Shown here: positions 16,666 through 23,704 of the stretch, piece after piece
How positions within the stretch are numbered: the first letter of the stretch is position 1
Layout: each line of letters opens with the position of its first letter
From: Nanobdellota archaeon
GTDB lineage: Archaea; Nanobdellota; Nanobdellia; Pacearchaeales; GW2011-AR1
Reading direction: 5' to 3'
Assembly (NCBI GenBank): GCA_022563455.1
Contig: JADFNI010000004.1
Coordinates: 1-40,021 of the forward strand
DNA: 40,021 nucleotides
The notes under the pieces: model-generated
The model's database searches: none
What the model was told of the DNA's origin: nothing
The model's input: the letters and a program-made list of their open reading frames with translations, nothing else
Program-made: the position numbers and the translations under genes

Positions 16666-16971
16666 CTAGGGGTTTCTCTTAAGAATGATCTCCATTGTGG
16701 AAACATTTATTGATTTTCCTTCTTTGTTTTCGAATTTTTCGCTTCCGATTTTTACATCTTCTACAGAAATATTTTTATCTGCGAGAAATTTTCTTCTTGC
16801 AATTTCTGCTACATCAACAGCCTTTCCAATAAATTTTCCGCGTGATTTTATAATTACTTTTACTGCATTGTTTGTTGTAAATTGCATAACAACTCCAGTT
16901 ACGTAGTTGATAAATGGTTTTCCTCCAATAAAAACAATGTTTTCTCTAGTTTTTTTTAAGTTTTCAGTCAT
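16666..16971 (-). CDS. alba: Alba, DNA/RNA-binding chromatin protein
   Basis: Alba coats DNA and binds RNA in archaea. The 101-aa reading NIVFIGGKPFINYVTGVVMQF, VKVIIKSRGKFIGKAVDVAEIARRKF and VSTMEIILKR matches the family, including the loop Lys region (near GGKP) that in other Albas is regulated by acetylation. The track starts 7 codons early; ATG 16971 is better because it follows the S17e stop by one base and yields the usual short N-terminus. The two genes are probably translated from one mRNA. Confidence 0.93.
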   Translation of the reverse strand: MTENLKKTRENIVFIGGKPFINYVTGVVMQFTTNNAVKVIIKSRGKFIGKAVDVAEIARRKFLADKNISVEDVKIGSEKFENKEGKSINVSTMEIILKRNP

Positions 16972-16972
16972 C

Positions 16973-17182
16973 TTAATTGTTGTCAGTGTCATCGATAATA
17001 GTTTTCTTATTTTTTTTAAGTCTTCCGATATATCCGGCTATTTGATTTCTCATTCTTTTGCTTGGTAGGATACTCCCAAGTACCTTTTTATTTTCTTCGA
17101 ATGTATTCTTGAATGAATCTTCGGAATTTTCTAAAAGTTGCCTTGAAGTTCTCTTAATCAATTTAGTTTTGATTCTTCCCAT
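16973..17182 (-). CDS. rps17e: Ribosomal protein S17e
   Basis: A small-subunit protein shared by archaea and eukaryotes. The 69-aa sequence opens GRIKTKLIKRTSRQLLE, continues with FEENKKVLGSILPSKRMRNQIAGYIGRL and matches S17e through its helical core; archaeal forms are of this short length. On the minus strand a CTTTTAAAG element lies ~20-25 nt before the ATG, indicating its own leaderless promoter. Alba follows directly. Confidence 0.92.
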   Translation of the reverse strand: MGRIKTKLIKRTSRQLLENSEDSFKNTFEENKKVLGSILPSKRMRNQIAGYIGRLKKNKKTIIDDTDNN

Positions 17183-17319
17183 ATTTTAACTTACGATTAG
17201 GGCTTTAAAAGTATTATGGTTGCCGTTCTTTGTATTGGGATAGTTTTGTTAAAATTACTAAATGAAGTTATGAATAGATTTTGTATAATTATTTTGATCT
17301 AGGTTTATCATAGGCCTCA

Positions 17320-18192
17320 TCACATTACTTTCAATTTTATTAGGTGATTATTTTGGAGCAATTCTTTTATATTTTTTGGAGGCTCTTTTCGAATGATTAA
17401 AAGACATGGCATGTTGTTGTAGTTTCCTTGCTGAAGACATGAATTTATTTCTTCTTTTGAAATAGTCATTTTGTTTTTTGCTATTAATAAGAAATTTATA
17501 TCTCCTAGTGTTGTGGATATATTGACTTTTGCTACTATTTCCTTTTTTTCTGTTTTGATTTCTTTTAAAAATTCAATTTTTTCAGACTTAAGATATTCTT
17601 TTAGCTCAATTAAAAATTCTGGTTTTTGAATTTTAACGCTTTGGTTTTCTTTATTAAATATTTTTTCTATCTTTTTGGATTCTGTTTTTTCTTTAGGAGT
17701 TTCTTCCTTGGCTCTTGACTCAGTTTTTTCGGAGGACTTTAACTCTTCTTCAGAGGTTTCTTCTTTGTTAATTATATTTTTGATCTCCTCTTCGGGTGTG
17801 AATGCATATCTCCAAGCAATTTTATCTTGTAGTCTGAATGGTTTTGCAAAATCCTTGAGATCTCTAAGGGCCACTCTTATTCTTGGTTCTTCGGATTCGT
17901 CTATGAGGATTTTCTTTTCTTTTAACCTCATGTAAGCTTCTTTTTCAATAGATCTTAAATGTTCTACCTGATCTTCTAATTTTTTTTCTTGGCCTGGAAT
18001 TAAATATAACGGTGAAGCACCAATTTTCATATGGCTCATTTTTATATCTTTAGAATTTAGGAGTTCTGATAAAATGGCTGACGCAAAAACTGGATCCATT
18101 TCTATTGTTTTTGCAATTCTTACAGGAATTGAAGGACCTACGAGTTTTAGGTGAGACAATATTTTTTCTTTTTTTTCTTTTATATCTATCAT
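17320..18192 (-). CDS. Winged-helix protein with a possible nuclease-like C-terminal domain
   Basis: A 290-aa protein. Residues 1-70 look like a winged helix-turn-helix (ILSHLKLVGPSIPVRIAKTI...ILSELLNSKDIKMS, then a GASPLYLIPGQE wing). Residues ~140-185 are a low-complexity Glu/Lys linker. The last ~95 residues (GDINFLLIAKNKMTISKEEI...CLLIIRKEPPKNIKEL) resemble a restriction-endonuclease-like fold by pattern (Asp, then hydrophobic strand ending AKNK), but the PD-(D/E)xK Glu is Ala, so catalysis is doubtful. I recall conserved proteins of this build in small archaea but no function. It could be a DNA-binding regulator. Confidence 0.55.
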   Translation of the reverse strand: MIDIKEKKEKILSHLKLVGPSIPVRIAKTIEMDPVFASAILSELLNSKDIKMSHMKIGASPLYLIPGQEKKLEDQVEHLRSIEKEAYMRLKEKKILIDESEEPRIRVALRDLKDFAKPFRLQDKIAWRYAFTPEEEIKNIINKEETSEEELKSSEKTESRAKEETPKEKTESKKIEKIFNKENQSVKIQKPEFLIELKEYLKSEKIEFLKEIKTEKKEIVAKVNISTTLGDINFLLIAKNKMTISKEEINSCLQQGNYNNMPCLLIIRKEPPKNIKELLQNNHLIKLKVM

Positions 18193-18238
18193 TAAAATAA
18201 GACTTTCAGGGAGATTATAAATTTAGCGGGGGTGGAGA

Positions 18239-18751
18239 CTATGGTTTTGTCCATTTAACTTCAAAATAAGAAACATTGTTTTCTTCATCCGTGACTGCAA
18301 TTAGTAAATTCTTTTTCGCATTGTTTGCCACTCTATTTTTTGCGGCAAAATCTTGCCAAGATAGATTTTTTGTTTCTTCTACTGGAAAAAGAATCCATTT
18401 TGAATGTTTGCTTGTTTTTCTTTCATATACCCTAAAAACTGAACCGAATTTTAAGGCAGTTTTTACGATATATCCTAAGTTTCTAAGGTCTTTAAAAACG
18501 ATGAATTTTGTCTTGAAATCTTTGTCGAGTCTTTCAAACTTTTTATTAATTTTATCGGTAGATAGTTCTTGATCTCTATGATCTAAGATTTTCATTTGAT
18601 TTTTTTCAACAAGGTATAAGGCTTCTGATCTAGAGTAATAAACTTTTTCTCCAGATTTTTCTCCAAATTTTCTTGTTGAAAAAAGATTTACTGCCTCAGT
18701 TGTATTTGAGAAGATCTTTCCAGAGATTAAATATGCTAGTATTTTTTTCAT
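18239..18751 (-). CDS. endA: tRNA-splicing endonuclease
   Basis: Cleaves bulge-helix-bulge motifs to remove introns from pre-tRNA. The 170-aa size is that of the homotetrameric alpha4 class. The C-terminal catalytic domain contains the triad Y109 (GSVFRVYER), H116 (KHSKWILFPVEE) and K147/K148 (NRVANNAKKNLLIAV), preceded by the FKDLRNLGYIVKTALKFG signature; the N-terminal domain is short. A CTTATAAT element ~21 nt before the ATG suggests a leaderless promoter. The window's tRNA-Arg supplies a substrate, and the gene sits head-to-head with the tRNA-Gln array. Confidence 0.93.
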   Translation of the reverse strand: MKKILAYLISGKIFSNTTEAVNLFSTRKFGEKSGEKVYYSRSEALYLVEKNQMKILDHRDQELSTDKINKKFERLDKDFKTKFIVFKDLRNLGYIVKTALKFGSVFRVYERKTSKHSKWILFPVEETKNLSWQDFAAKNRVANNAKKNLLIAVTDEENNVSYFEVKWTKP

Positions 18752-18807
18752 GGTTTATAGAGTAAAAATGGGATTATAAGATTATTGGGTAGATTTTTAA
18801 ATTGAGA

Positions 18808-18816
18808 TTTATATGG
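18808..18816 (+). promoter_or_regulatory. TATA-like box ahead of the tRNA-Gln array
   Basis: TTTATATGG, with TTTTTAAATTG a few bases upstream, lies 10-30 nt before the first AGTCCCG unit at 18827. No other TATA-like element is visible between the units, so the whole array plus tRNA-Gln is probably one transcript. Confidence 0.5.
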
Positions 18817-18826
18817 TGAATTGTAA

Positions 18827-19048
18827 AGTCCCGTAGTCTAAAGTAACTTTAGAAAAGTTTCATAAAGACTACTGAACTGAAATAGAAGTCCCGTAGTCTA
18901 AGGTGACAAGCAGATGTCTCCAAAAGACAACGTGATTAAGAGTCCCGTAGTCTAAGGTGACAAGCAGATGTCTCCAAAAGACAACGTGATTAAGAGTCCC
19001 GTAGTCTAAGGTGACAAGCAGATGTCTCCAAAAGACAACGTGATTAAG
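18827..19048 (+). repeat. Tandem array of tRNA-Gln 5'-end-like units
   Basis: Four units precede the real tRNA-Gln, each opening with AGTCCCGTAGTCTA, exactly the first 14 nt of that tRNA (acceptor strand, U8-A9, 5' D-stem). Unit 1 (18827-18886, 60 nt) then diverges and can fold GTAGTCT with AGACTAC. Units 2-4 (18887-18940, 18941-18994, 18995-19048) are identical 54-mers. Each 54-mer can form a D-arm-like GTCT/AGAT pairing with GG in the loop and a five-pair TGTCT/AGACA hairpin in place of the anticodon arm, then stops; there is no T arm or 3' acceptor strand. Not a CRISPR array. Function unknown. Confidence 0.85.
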
Positions 19049-19121
19049 AGTCCCGTAGTCTAGTGGTCAAGGATCTAGCCCTCTGAAGGCTGGGACCCCG
19101 GTTCGAATCCGGGCGGGACTA
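19049..19121 (+). tRNA. tRNA-Gln(CTG)
   Basis: Acceptor AGTCCCG/CGGGACT with discriminator A; anticodon arm TAGCC-CTCTGAA-GGCTG gives CTG; T arm CCCGG-TTCGAAT-CCGGG. The AGUCCCG acceptor is typical of archaeal tRNA-Gln. It is the complete member at the end of the tandem array and has no intron. CCA is not encoded. Its 3' acceptor strand CGGGACT is complementary to the AGTCCCG of every upstream unit as well as to its own. Confidence 0.95.
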
Positions 19122-19239
19122 TTTGAACTTGCAGTTATAACGACGTTTCGAAGAAATTTGCAAGATTACCTCCAATACTAGCGAGATTATAATATTCGAT
19201 CACGATAATTTTTAAAAGTAAGATAAACAATATTTCTTT

Positions 19240-19773
19240 ATGAAAGTATTCATTGGATCTGAAAATCCTGTAAAAATAGCTGCTGTTAGAGAATTGCTTA
19301 ATGAATATAAATTTTTAATGGATGCGAAATTATTTTCTAAAAGAATAAATTCTGAAGTCTCTGAGCAACCAAAATCTCTTGAAGAAACCGTACAAGGTGC
19401 GGTGAATCGAGCGAAAACAATCTTTTATGAATGTGATTATAGTTTTGGAATTGAAAGTGGAATGATGAAAGTTCCCCAGACAAGAACTGGAAGTATGGAT
19501 TTTTGTGCTTGTGCAATATATGATGGAGAAAGTTCTTACTTAGGATTATCGTGCGCATTTGAATTTCCAGTAGCTGTAACAAAAATGATACATGAAGAAG
19601 ACATTGATGCTAGTGAAGCATATTATAGATTGGGATTAACAAACGAAAAGGATATAGGGTCTTTACAAGGGGCAATTGGATTACTAACTAGGGGACGAAT
19701 AACTCGAAAAGATTATACCAAACAAGCTGTTAGGATGGCCTTGATTCAGTTAGAAAATAGAGACCTTTATTAA
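19240..19773 (+). CDS. yjjX: Inosine/xanthosine triphosphatase (YjjX family)
   Basis: House-cleaning NTPase that hydrolyses non-canonical purine triphosphates such as ITP and XTP. The 177-aa protein opens with IGSENPVKIAAVRELL, followed by SEQPKSLEETVQGAVNRA and FGIESGM, the conserved YjjX/PRRC1 motifs, and ends with RITRKDYTKQAVRMAL. The length is typical. A TTTTTAAAAG element ends ~21 nt before ATG 19240, so the mRNA should be leaderless. It is followed by an MGMT-family gene, giving a pair of nucleotide/DNA-damage functions. Confidence 0.88.
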   Translation: MKVFIGSENPVKIAAVRELLNEYKFLMDAKLFSKRINSEVSEQPKSLEETVQGAVNRAKTIFYECDYSFGIESGMMKVPQTRTGSMDFCACAIYDGESSYLGLSCAFEFPVAVTKMIHEEDIDASEAYYRLGLTNEKDIGSLQGAIGLLTRGRITRKDYTKQAVRMALIQLENRDLY

Positions 19774-19799
19774 TATTATTTTATTGTTAGGGTGTGATA

Positions 19800-20099
19800 A
19801 TGAAAACATTCAACGAAAGGTGTTACGATAAACTGAAGAAAGTTCCTAGAGGTAGAGTTACTACATATAGGGAACTTGCACGCAGTCTTGGAACTTCTGC
19901 TTATCGGGCTGTTGGGAATGCTATGAATAAGAATCCTTATTCTCCTGAGGTTCCGTGTCATAGGGTGGTGAACAGTGATGGGAGGGTTGGTGGATATGCT
20001 GGCGGTGAGGTTGAAAAAATCCAAATGTTAAAGGGTGAAGGAATTAAGATTTCTAATGGGAAGATAGTTGATTTTGAAAAAAAGTTGTTTGTTTTCTGA
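19800..20099 (+). CDS. ogt: O6-alkylguanine-DNA alkyltransferase family protein
   Basis: Repairs O6-alkylguanine by transferring the alkyl group to its own cysteine. The 99-aa protein is the catalytic domain only: VPRGRVTTYRELARSLGTSAYRAVGNAM (helix-turn-helix with Arg finger) and the active-site PCHRVV with the nucleophilic Cys retained, then GGYAGGEVEK. The N-terminal RNase H-like domain of full Ogt/Ada proteins is absent, and the domain is thus of minimal size. ATG 19800 is preferred to GTG 19794, with GGTG five bases upstream as ribosome-binding site. The gene is 26 nt downstream of yjjX. Confidence 0.9.
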   Translation: MKTFNERCYDKLKKVPRGRVTTYRELARSLGTSAYRAVGNAMNKNPYSPEVPCHRVVNSDGRVGGYAGGEVEKIQMLKGEGIKISNGKIVDFEKKLFVF

Positions 20100-20124
20100 A
20101 TTTTTCAAAATTTTTATCCATAGG

Positions 20125-20133
20125 TTTTTAAAG
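20125..20133 (+). promoter_or_regulatory. TATA-like box of the L41e transcript
   Basis: TTTTTAAAG ends 21 nt before ATG 20155, so the transcript most likely starts at the mini-ORF start codon. Confidence 0.5.
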
Positions 20134-20154
20134 TGAATTTTGTGATTATTTGTT

Positions 20155-20199
20155 ATGAAAAGTAAGGGCAAAAGTTCTTTCGATTCTTTTTACAAATAA
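20155..20199 (+). CDS. 14-codon mini-ORF leading the L41e gene
   Basis: Reads MKSKGKSSFDSFYK then TAA. Its ATG is placed for leaderless initiation ~22 nt after the TATA-like box, and its stop is one base ahead of ATG 20201 of rpl41e, so it may couple translation or be a small peptide in its own right. Too short for homology; evidence is positional only. Confidence 0.4.
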   Translation: MKSKGKSSFDSFYK

Positions 20200-20200
20200 A

Positions 20201-20311
20201 ATGAAGAGATCTAGTAGACGATGGAAAAAGAAAGGTCAAATGCGTTGGAAGTGGCAGCGTAAGAGACTTAAAAAGGAAAAGCGAAAAAGGAAGCTTAAGA
20301 GGGGAAGGTAG
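20201..20311 (+). CDS. rpl41e: Ribosomal protein L41e (tiny, not in the ORF track)
   Basis: A 36-aa, almost entirely Arg/Lys/Trp peptide: ...MRWKWQRKRLKKEKRKRKLKRGR, very close in style and length to the eukaryotic 25-residue L41 (MRAKWRKKRMRRLKRKRRK). L41e is a single helix at the subunit interface (also named eS32). The first ATG (20201) follows the mini-ORF stop by 1 nt; an internal in-frame ATG (20240) would give exactly the 23-residue core, so the true start could be either. It is missing from most automatic annotations because of its size. Confidence 0.75.
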   Translation: MKRSSRRWKKKGQMRWKWQRKRLKKEKRKRKLKRGR

Positions 20312-20381
20312 CTAGGTCTTATTCTCGGCCTTATTAACTTATTATCGAAATTGTTAAATACTCTATTTTTTCTTCATATGG

Positions 20382-20963
20382 ATGAAGAATGTGGTTAATT
20401 TTTTATTTGAGATTGGGATTTTGGCTAAAACTCCACGTAGTGGATTTCATTTTTTAGGGACTGGAGACCAGTCAGTATCTGAACATTTGCTTAGAACTGT
20501 CTTTGTTGGTTATTCTTTGGCTTCCCTTAGTAAGGATGTTGATGTAGATAAGGTTTTGAAGATGTGTCTTTTTCATGATTTGGCTGAAGCTAGGGTATCT
20601 GACTTAAATTACATTCATCAAAAGTATGTGGAGAAAAAAGAAGAAATTGCTATTAATGATTTAACAGAGACCCTCCCCTTCGGAAACGATATAAAAGAAA
20701 TTTTGGAAGAATATGAAAAGAGGGAGAGTAAGGAAGCGATTCTTGCAAAAGATGCAGATAATATTGAGTGGATTTTGTCATTGAAGGAACAATTTGATAC
20801 AGGAAATTCGAAGGCAAAAGATTGGATAGATATTGCAATTAACAGACTTAAGACAGAAGTTGGGAAAAAGATGGGTGAGGAAGTAGTTAATACGAGTTCT
20901 GATGATTGGTGGTTTTCAAATAAGAAAGATGATTGGTGGGTAAACCGTAATAGGGATAAGTAG
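20382..20963 (+). CDS. HD-domain phosphohydrolase (5'-deoxynucleotidase-like)
   Basis: An HD-superfamily metal-dependent phosphohydrolase of the YfbR/HDDC2 type, which dephosphorylate deoxynucleoside monophosphates. The 193-aa protein has the His of SVSEHLLRT, the HD doublet in CLFHDLAEARVSDL and the later Asp in AKDADNIEWIL; the intervening E (EARV) is also family-like. An unusual C-terminal tail (SSDDWWFSNKKDDWWVNRN) repeats a DDWW motif and is not part of the HD fold. Substrate preference inferred only. Confidence 0.85.
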   Translation: MKNVVNFLFEIGILAKTPRSGFHFLGTGDQSVSEHLLRTVFVGYSLASLSKDVDVDKVLKMCLFHDLAEARVSDLNYIHQKYVEKKEEIAINDLTETLPFGNDIKEILEEYEKRESKEAILAKDADNIEWILSLKEQFDTGNSKAKDWIDIAINRLKTEVGKKMGEEVVNTSSDDWWFSNKKDDWWVNRNRDK

Positions 20964-21012
20964 TTTTGCTTAGCACAATAATGCTTATAAAGAGGGCTTG
21001 ACTTTTTTTCTG

Positions 21013-22011
21013 ATGAGTGTTGGATTTGATTCTGAGGTATGGACTGAGAAATATCGTCCGAAGAAATTTGAAGATATGGTTGGTCAGGTGGAGATTATTA
21101 AGAGAGTTAAGGCACTCACGAATTCATTAAATATTCCTCATCTTCTTTTTGCGGGGCCTGCTGGAACTGGAAAATCTACTCTTGCACTTATTATTGTTAA
21201 AACTTTATTTGGGGAGTCTTGGAGAGAGAATTATTTGGAGCTTAATGCATCAGATGAGCGAGGGATTGATGTTATTCGACAAAAAGTTAAAGATTTTGCT
21301 AGGACGAAGGCTATTGGGGATGTTCCCTTCAAGATAATATTCTTAGATGAAGCTGATGCACTGACAAGAGAAGCCCAGCAAGCACTTAGACGAACTATGG
21401 AGAATTATACGTCTACTTGTAGGTTTGTTATGTCTTGTAATTATTCTTCCAAGATACTAGATCCAATACAATCTAGGGCGGTTGTGTTTCGTTTTCAGCT
21501 TTTAGAAAAGAAGGACATTAAGAGAAGGGTTGATTTGATTAGTGATGGAGAGGGTTTGTCGATTACTGCTGATGCGTTTGATGTTTTGTATGAAGCTAGC
21601 GAGGGAGATTGTAGACGAGTCATTAATCTTTTGCAGGCGACGGCGTCAATTTCACCAAATATTACTCCAGATCTTGTGAATACGATTGTTTCTAAGGCTA
21701 AGCCATCAGACATAAAAATTGTATTAGACTATGCTCTTAGTGGGGACTTTGTTAGTTCTAGAGAAAAACTTCTGGATATAATGCTTAAGGAATCAATCTC
21801 TGGACAAGATGTTATAAAGGCTATTCAAAAAGAGGTTTGGAATTTGCCAATTGATAATTCTTTGAAGGTGAAGCTTACTGAAAAAACTGGGGAGGCTGAG
21901 TTTAGACTTGTTGAAGGGAGTGACGAATTTATTCAGTTAGAAGCTCTTTTAGCTGGATTTATACTAGCTGGTGAAGGTGGGATTAAGGAAAAAAAAATAG
22001 GAGATATTTAG
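21013..22011 (+). CDS. rfcS: Replication factor C small subunit
   Basis: AAA+ clamp-loader subunit that, with RfcL, loads PCNA at primer ends. The order of boxes is complete: WTEKYRPKKFEDMVGQ (RFC box II), GPAGTGKST (Walker A, ~residue 46), LELNASDERGIDVIR, IIFLDEADALT (Walker B), the SRC-type motif here reading QSRAVVFRF, and RRVINLLQA. At 332 aa it is normal and without intein. The track's TTG 20998 is too early; ATG 21013 sits ~21 nt after CTTATAAAG, a leaderless arrangement. The stop TAG abuts the ATG of rfcL. The QSRA variant (C to A in SRC) is a small oddity. Confidence 0.96.
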   Translation: MSVGFDSEVWTEKYRPKKFEDMVGQVEIIKRVKALTNSLNIPHLLFAGPAGTGKSTLALIIVKTLFGESWRENYLELNASDERGIDVIRQKVKDFARTKAIGDVPFKIIFLDEADALTREAQQALRRTMENYTSTCRFVMSCNYSSKILDPIQSRAVVFRFQLLEKKDIKRRVDLISDGEGLSITADAFDVLYEASEGDCRRVINLLQATASISPNITPDLVNTIVSKAKPSDIKIVLDYALSGDFVSSREKLLDIMLKESISGQDVIKAIQKEVWNLPIDNSLKVKLTEKTGEAEFRLVEGSDEFIQLEALLAGFILAGEGGIKEKKIGDI

Positions 22012-23202
22012 ATGATTAATATGGATAACATTCCATGGTGTGAGAAGTATCGAACAAAGTCTTTTGAGGATATTCAGGGTCAAGAGCTTGCGGTTGACAA
22101 GGTACGGTTTTTTTTGAGGAGTTTTCCTAAGAAGAAAGCAGTTATTCTTCACGGGGCTCCTGGGACTGGAAAAACTAGTCTTGCTTATGCTATTGCTTAT
22201 GAAACTGATTCGGAGATACTTGAACTTAATGCTAGTGATCTACGAAATAAAGAAAAGATCGCAGCAATAATCGGTCCTGCTAGTAGGCAGAAAAGTTTGT
22301 TTAATAAAAGTAAAATTATTTTGGTTGACGAGGTTGATGGAGTTTCTGCTATAAAGGATCGTGGTGGGCTTGGAGAATTACTTAGTTTGTTAGAGAAATC
22401 TGCTTTTCCTGTTATTATAACTGCGAATGATATTTGGCAGAAAAAGTTTAATCTTCTTAGACAAAAGTCTGAAGTTGTGGGTCTTAAGGAGGTTGATTAT
22501 AAAATTATTCTTGGAATATTGAATGAGGTTTGCGAGAAAGAAAATTGTGCGGTTTCTGGTGATATATTAACTTCAATTTCTATTCGAGCTCGGGGGGATA
22601 TTAGGGCTGCAATTAATGATTTACAGATATTGTCTAAAATGGATTCTCCTGAACTTATGAAGGAAGTTGGAGAGAGAAATAAAGAGCAATCTATTTTTAG
22701 TGCTTTGCAATTCGTATTTAAGAATTCGAAAATTGATGACGCTATGATTAAGGTTTTTGATGAAGTTAATATGCCACTTGATGAGATTTTTTTATGGATT
22801 GAAGAGAATATTCCTTTAGAATATAGTGGAGCTGAACTTGTGAAGGCATATGACGCGCTTTCTTTGGCTGATGTTTTTAGGGGCAGAATTCAAAGACAGC
22901 GATACTGGAGATTTATGGTTTATGAATATTTTTTGCTAGGGGCTGGTGTTGCTAGTGTAAAAAAATATAATCGGGCTGGATGGACGGGATATAAAAAACC
23001 TAGTAGAATTCTTAAAATTTGGCTTCAAAATCAAAGGGCTATGAAGAAAAAAACTATATGTATTAAGTACGCCAAGGTTTGTCATATATCTATTAAAACT
23101 GCGATGAAGGATTTTTTGTTATTGAAAATTATACTTGAGAATTCTAAAATTAGGGAACAAATGAGGCTTAGCAGTGAAGAGATTGATTATTTGGAAAAAT
23201 AA
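22012..23202 (+). CDS. rfcL: Replication factor C large subunit
   Basis: Large clamp-loader subunit. WCEKYRTKSFEDIQGQ, GAPGTGKTSLAYAIA (Walker A), LELNASDLRNKEKI, IILVDEVDGVSA (Walker B) and RARGDIRAAINDLQIL define it; the collar domain follows. At 396 aa it is near the short end for RfcL, and the usual C-terminal PIP box (QxxLxxFF-type, for PCNA binding) is not seen: the protein ends SSEEIDYLEK. It starts immediately after the rfcS stop (TAGATG), so the two are co-translated; ATG 22021 is an alternative start. Confidence 0.95.
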   Translation: MINMDNIPWCEKYRTKSFEDIQGQELAVDKVRFFLRSFPKKKAVILHGAPGTGKTSLAYAIAYETDSEILELNASDLRNKEKIAAIIGPASRQKSLFNKSKIILVDEVDGVSAIKDRGGLGELLSLLEKSAFPVIITANDIWQKKFNLLRQKSEVVGLKEVDYKIILGILNEVCEKENCAVSGDILTSISIRARGDIRAAINDLQILSKMDSPELMKEVGERNKEQSIFSALQFVFKNSKIDDAMIKVFDEVNMPLDEIFLWIEENIPLEYSGAELVKAYDALSLADVFRGRIQRQRYWRFMVYEYFLLGAGVASVKKYNRAGWTGYKKPSRILKIWLQNQRAMKKKTICIKYAKVCHISIKTAMKDFLLLKIILENSKIREQMRLSSEEIDYLEK

Positions 23203-23209
23203 TATTAGT

Positions 23210-23632
23210 TTATTGGTTAATTATATTGTTAGTTAGAAGTTCTTTGTTTGCATTGTTGTTTGCTATGGAGTTTCCAGTTAATGGTACTAGGCTTGGGATT
23301 AGGTTTTTTCCATCTTTTGTAACATACATTGTGAAGTTTTCACTCTCTATAGATAATCTTATTTCATAGAATTGTCCGCCGTCTATTGCACTTATTACCC
23401 TAGCTGTTGCTCCTTGTGTCTCTGCGAAATCGATTAATCTTTGTCCTGCAACAGCTGCTGGGACATTTGAACTTGAGTTGGAAATTCCGGATCCATTAAA
23501 GATTACTATTGCGAGAATGATTGCTAAAATAATTGAGAGAATAGCATAACCATTACCAAAGATGTCTTTTAGTGCTTTTCCAATTGCTTTTTTATATTTT
23601 CCAATTGGAATTTCGATCTCTTTTTTTGACAT
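23210..23632 (-). CDS. Small exported protein with one membrane helix
   Basis: A 140-aa single-pass protein: cytoplasmic basic N-terminus (GKYKKAIGKALKDIF), membrane helix (YAILSIILAIILAIVIF) and an extracellular domain containing FYEIRLSIESENFTMYVTKDGKNLIPSLVPL. That last pattern is like the small N-terminal domain I recall ahead of DsbA-type thioredoxin domains in small archaea, but no thioredoxin domain is present here. The C-terminus is Asn-rich. Function unknown; convergent with rfcL, 7 nt apart. Confidence 0.6.
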   Translation of the reverse strand: MSKKEIEIPIGKYKKAIGKALKDIFGNGYAILSIILAIILAIVIFNGSGISNSSSNVPAAVAGQRLIDFAETQGATARVISAIDGGQFYEIRLSIESENFTMYVTKDGKNLIPSLVPLTGNSIANNNANKELLTNNIINQ

Positions 23633-23704
23633 AATTGGTTTACAAAATTATTATTTATAAAGTTTTAGGAGTTATATATAGTTTAGAATATAAGTATTTA
23701 TTAA

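Noticed and set aside
17217-17303. 28-codon hydrophobic plus-strand ORF
   Set aside because: The nearby TATA-like element is too close to this ATG and is correctly spaced for S17e on the minus strand; no other support.
18827-19048. CRISPR array
   Set aside because: Units are directly contiguous identical 54-mers without variable spacers, and each begins with the 5' end of the adjoining tRNA-Gln.
18827-19048. Split tRNA 5' half as in Nanoarchaeum
   Set aside because: Only 14 nt match the tRNA; the units stop short of a proper anticodon half and a complete, contiguous tRNA-Gln follows.
20997-21012. TTG start for rfcS at 20998
   Set aside because: ATG 21013 has leaderless spacing to CTTATAAAG and gives the usual N-terminus.
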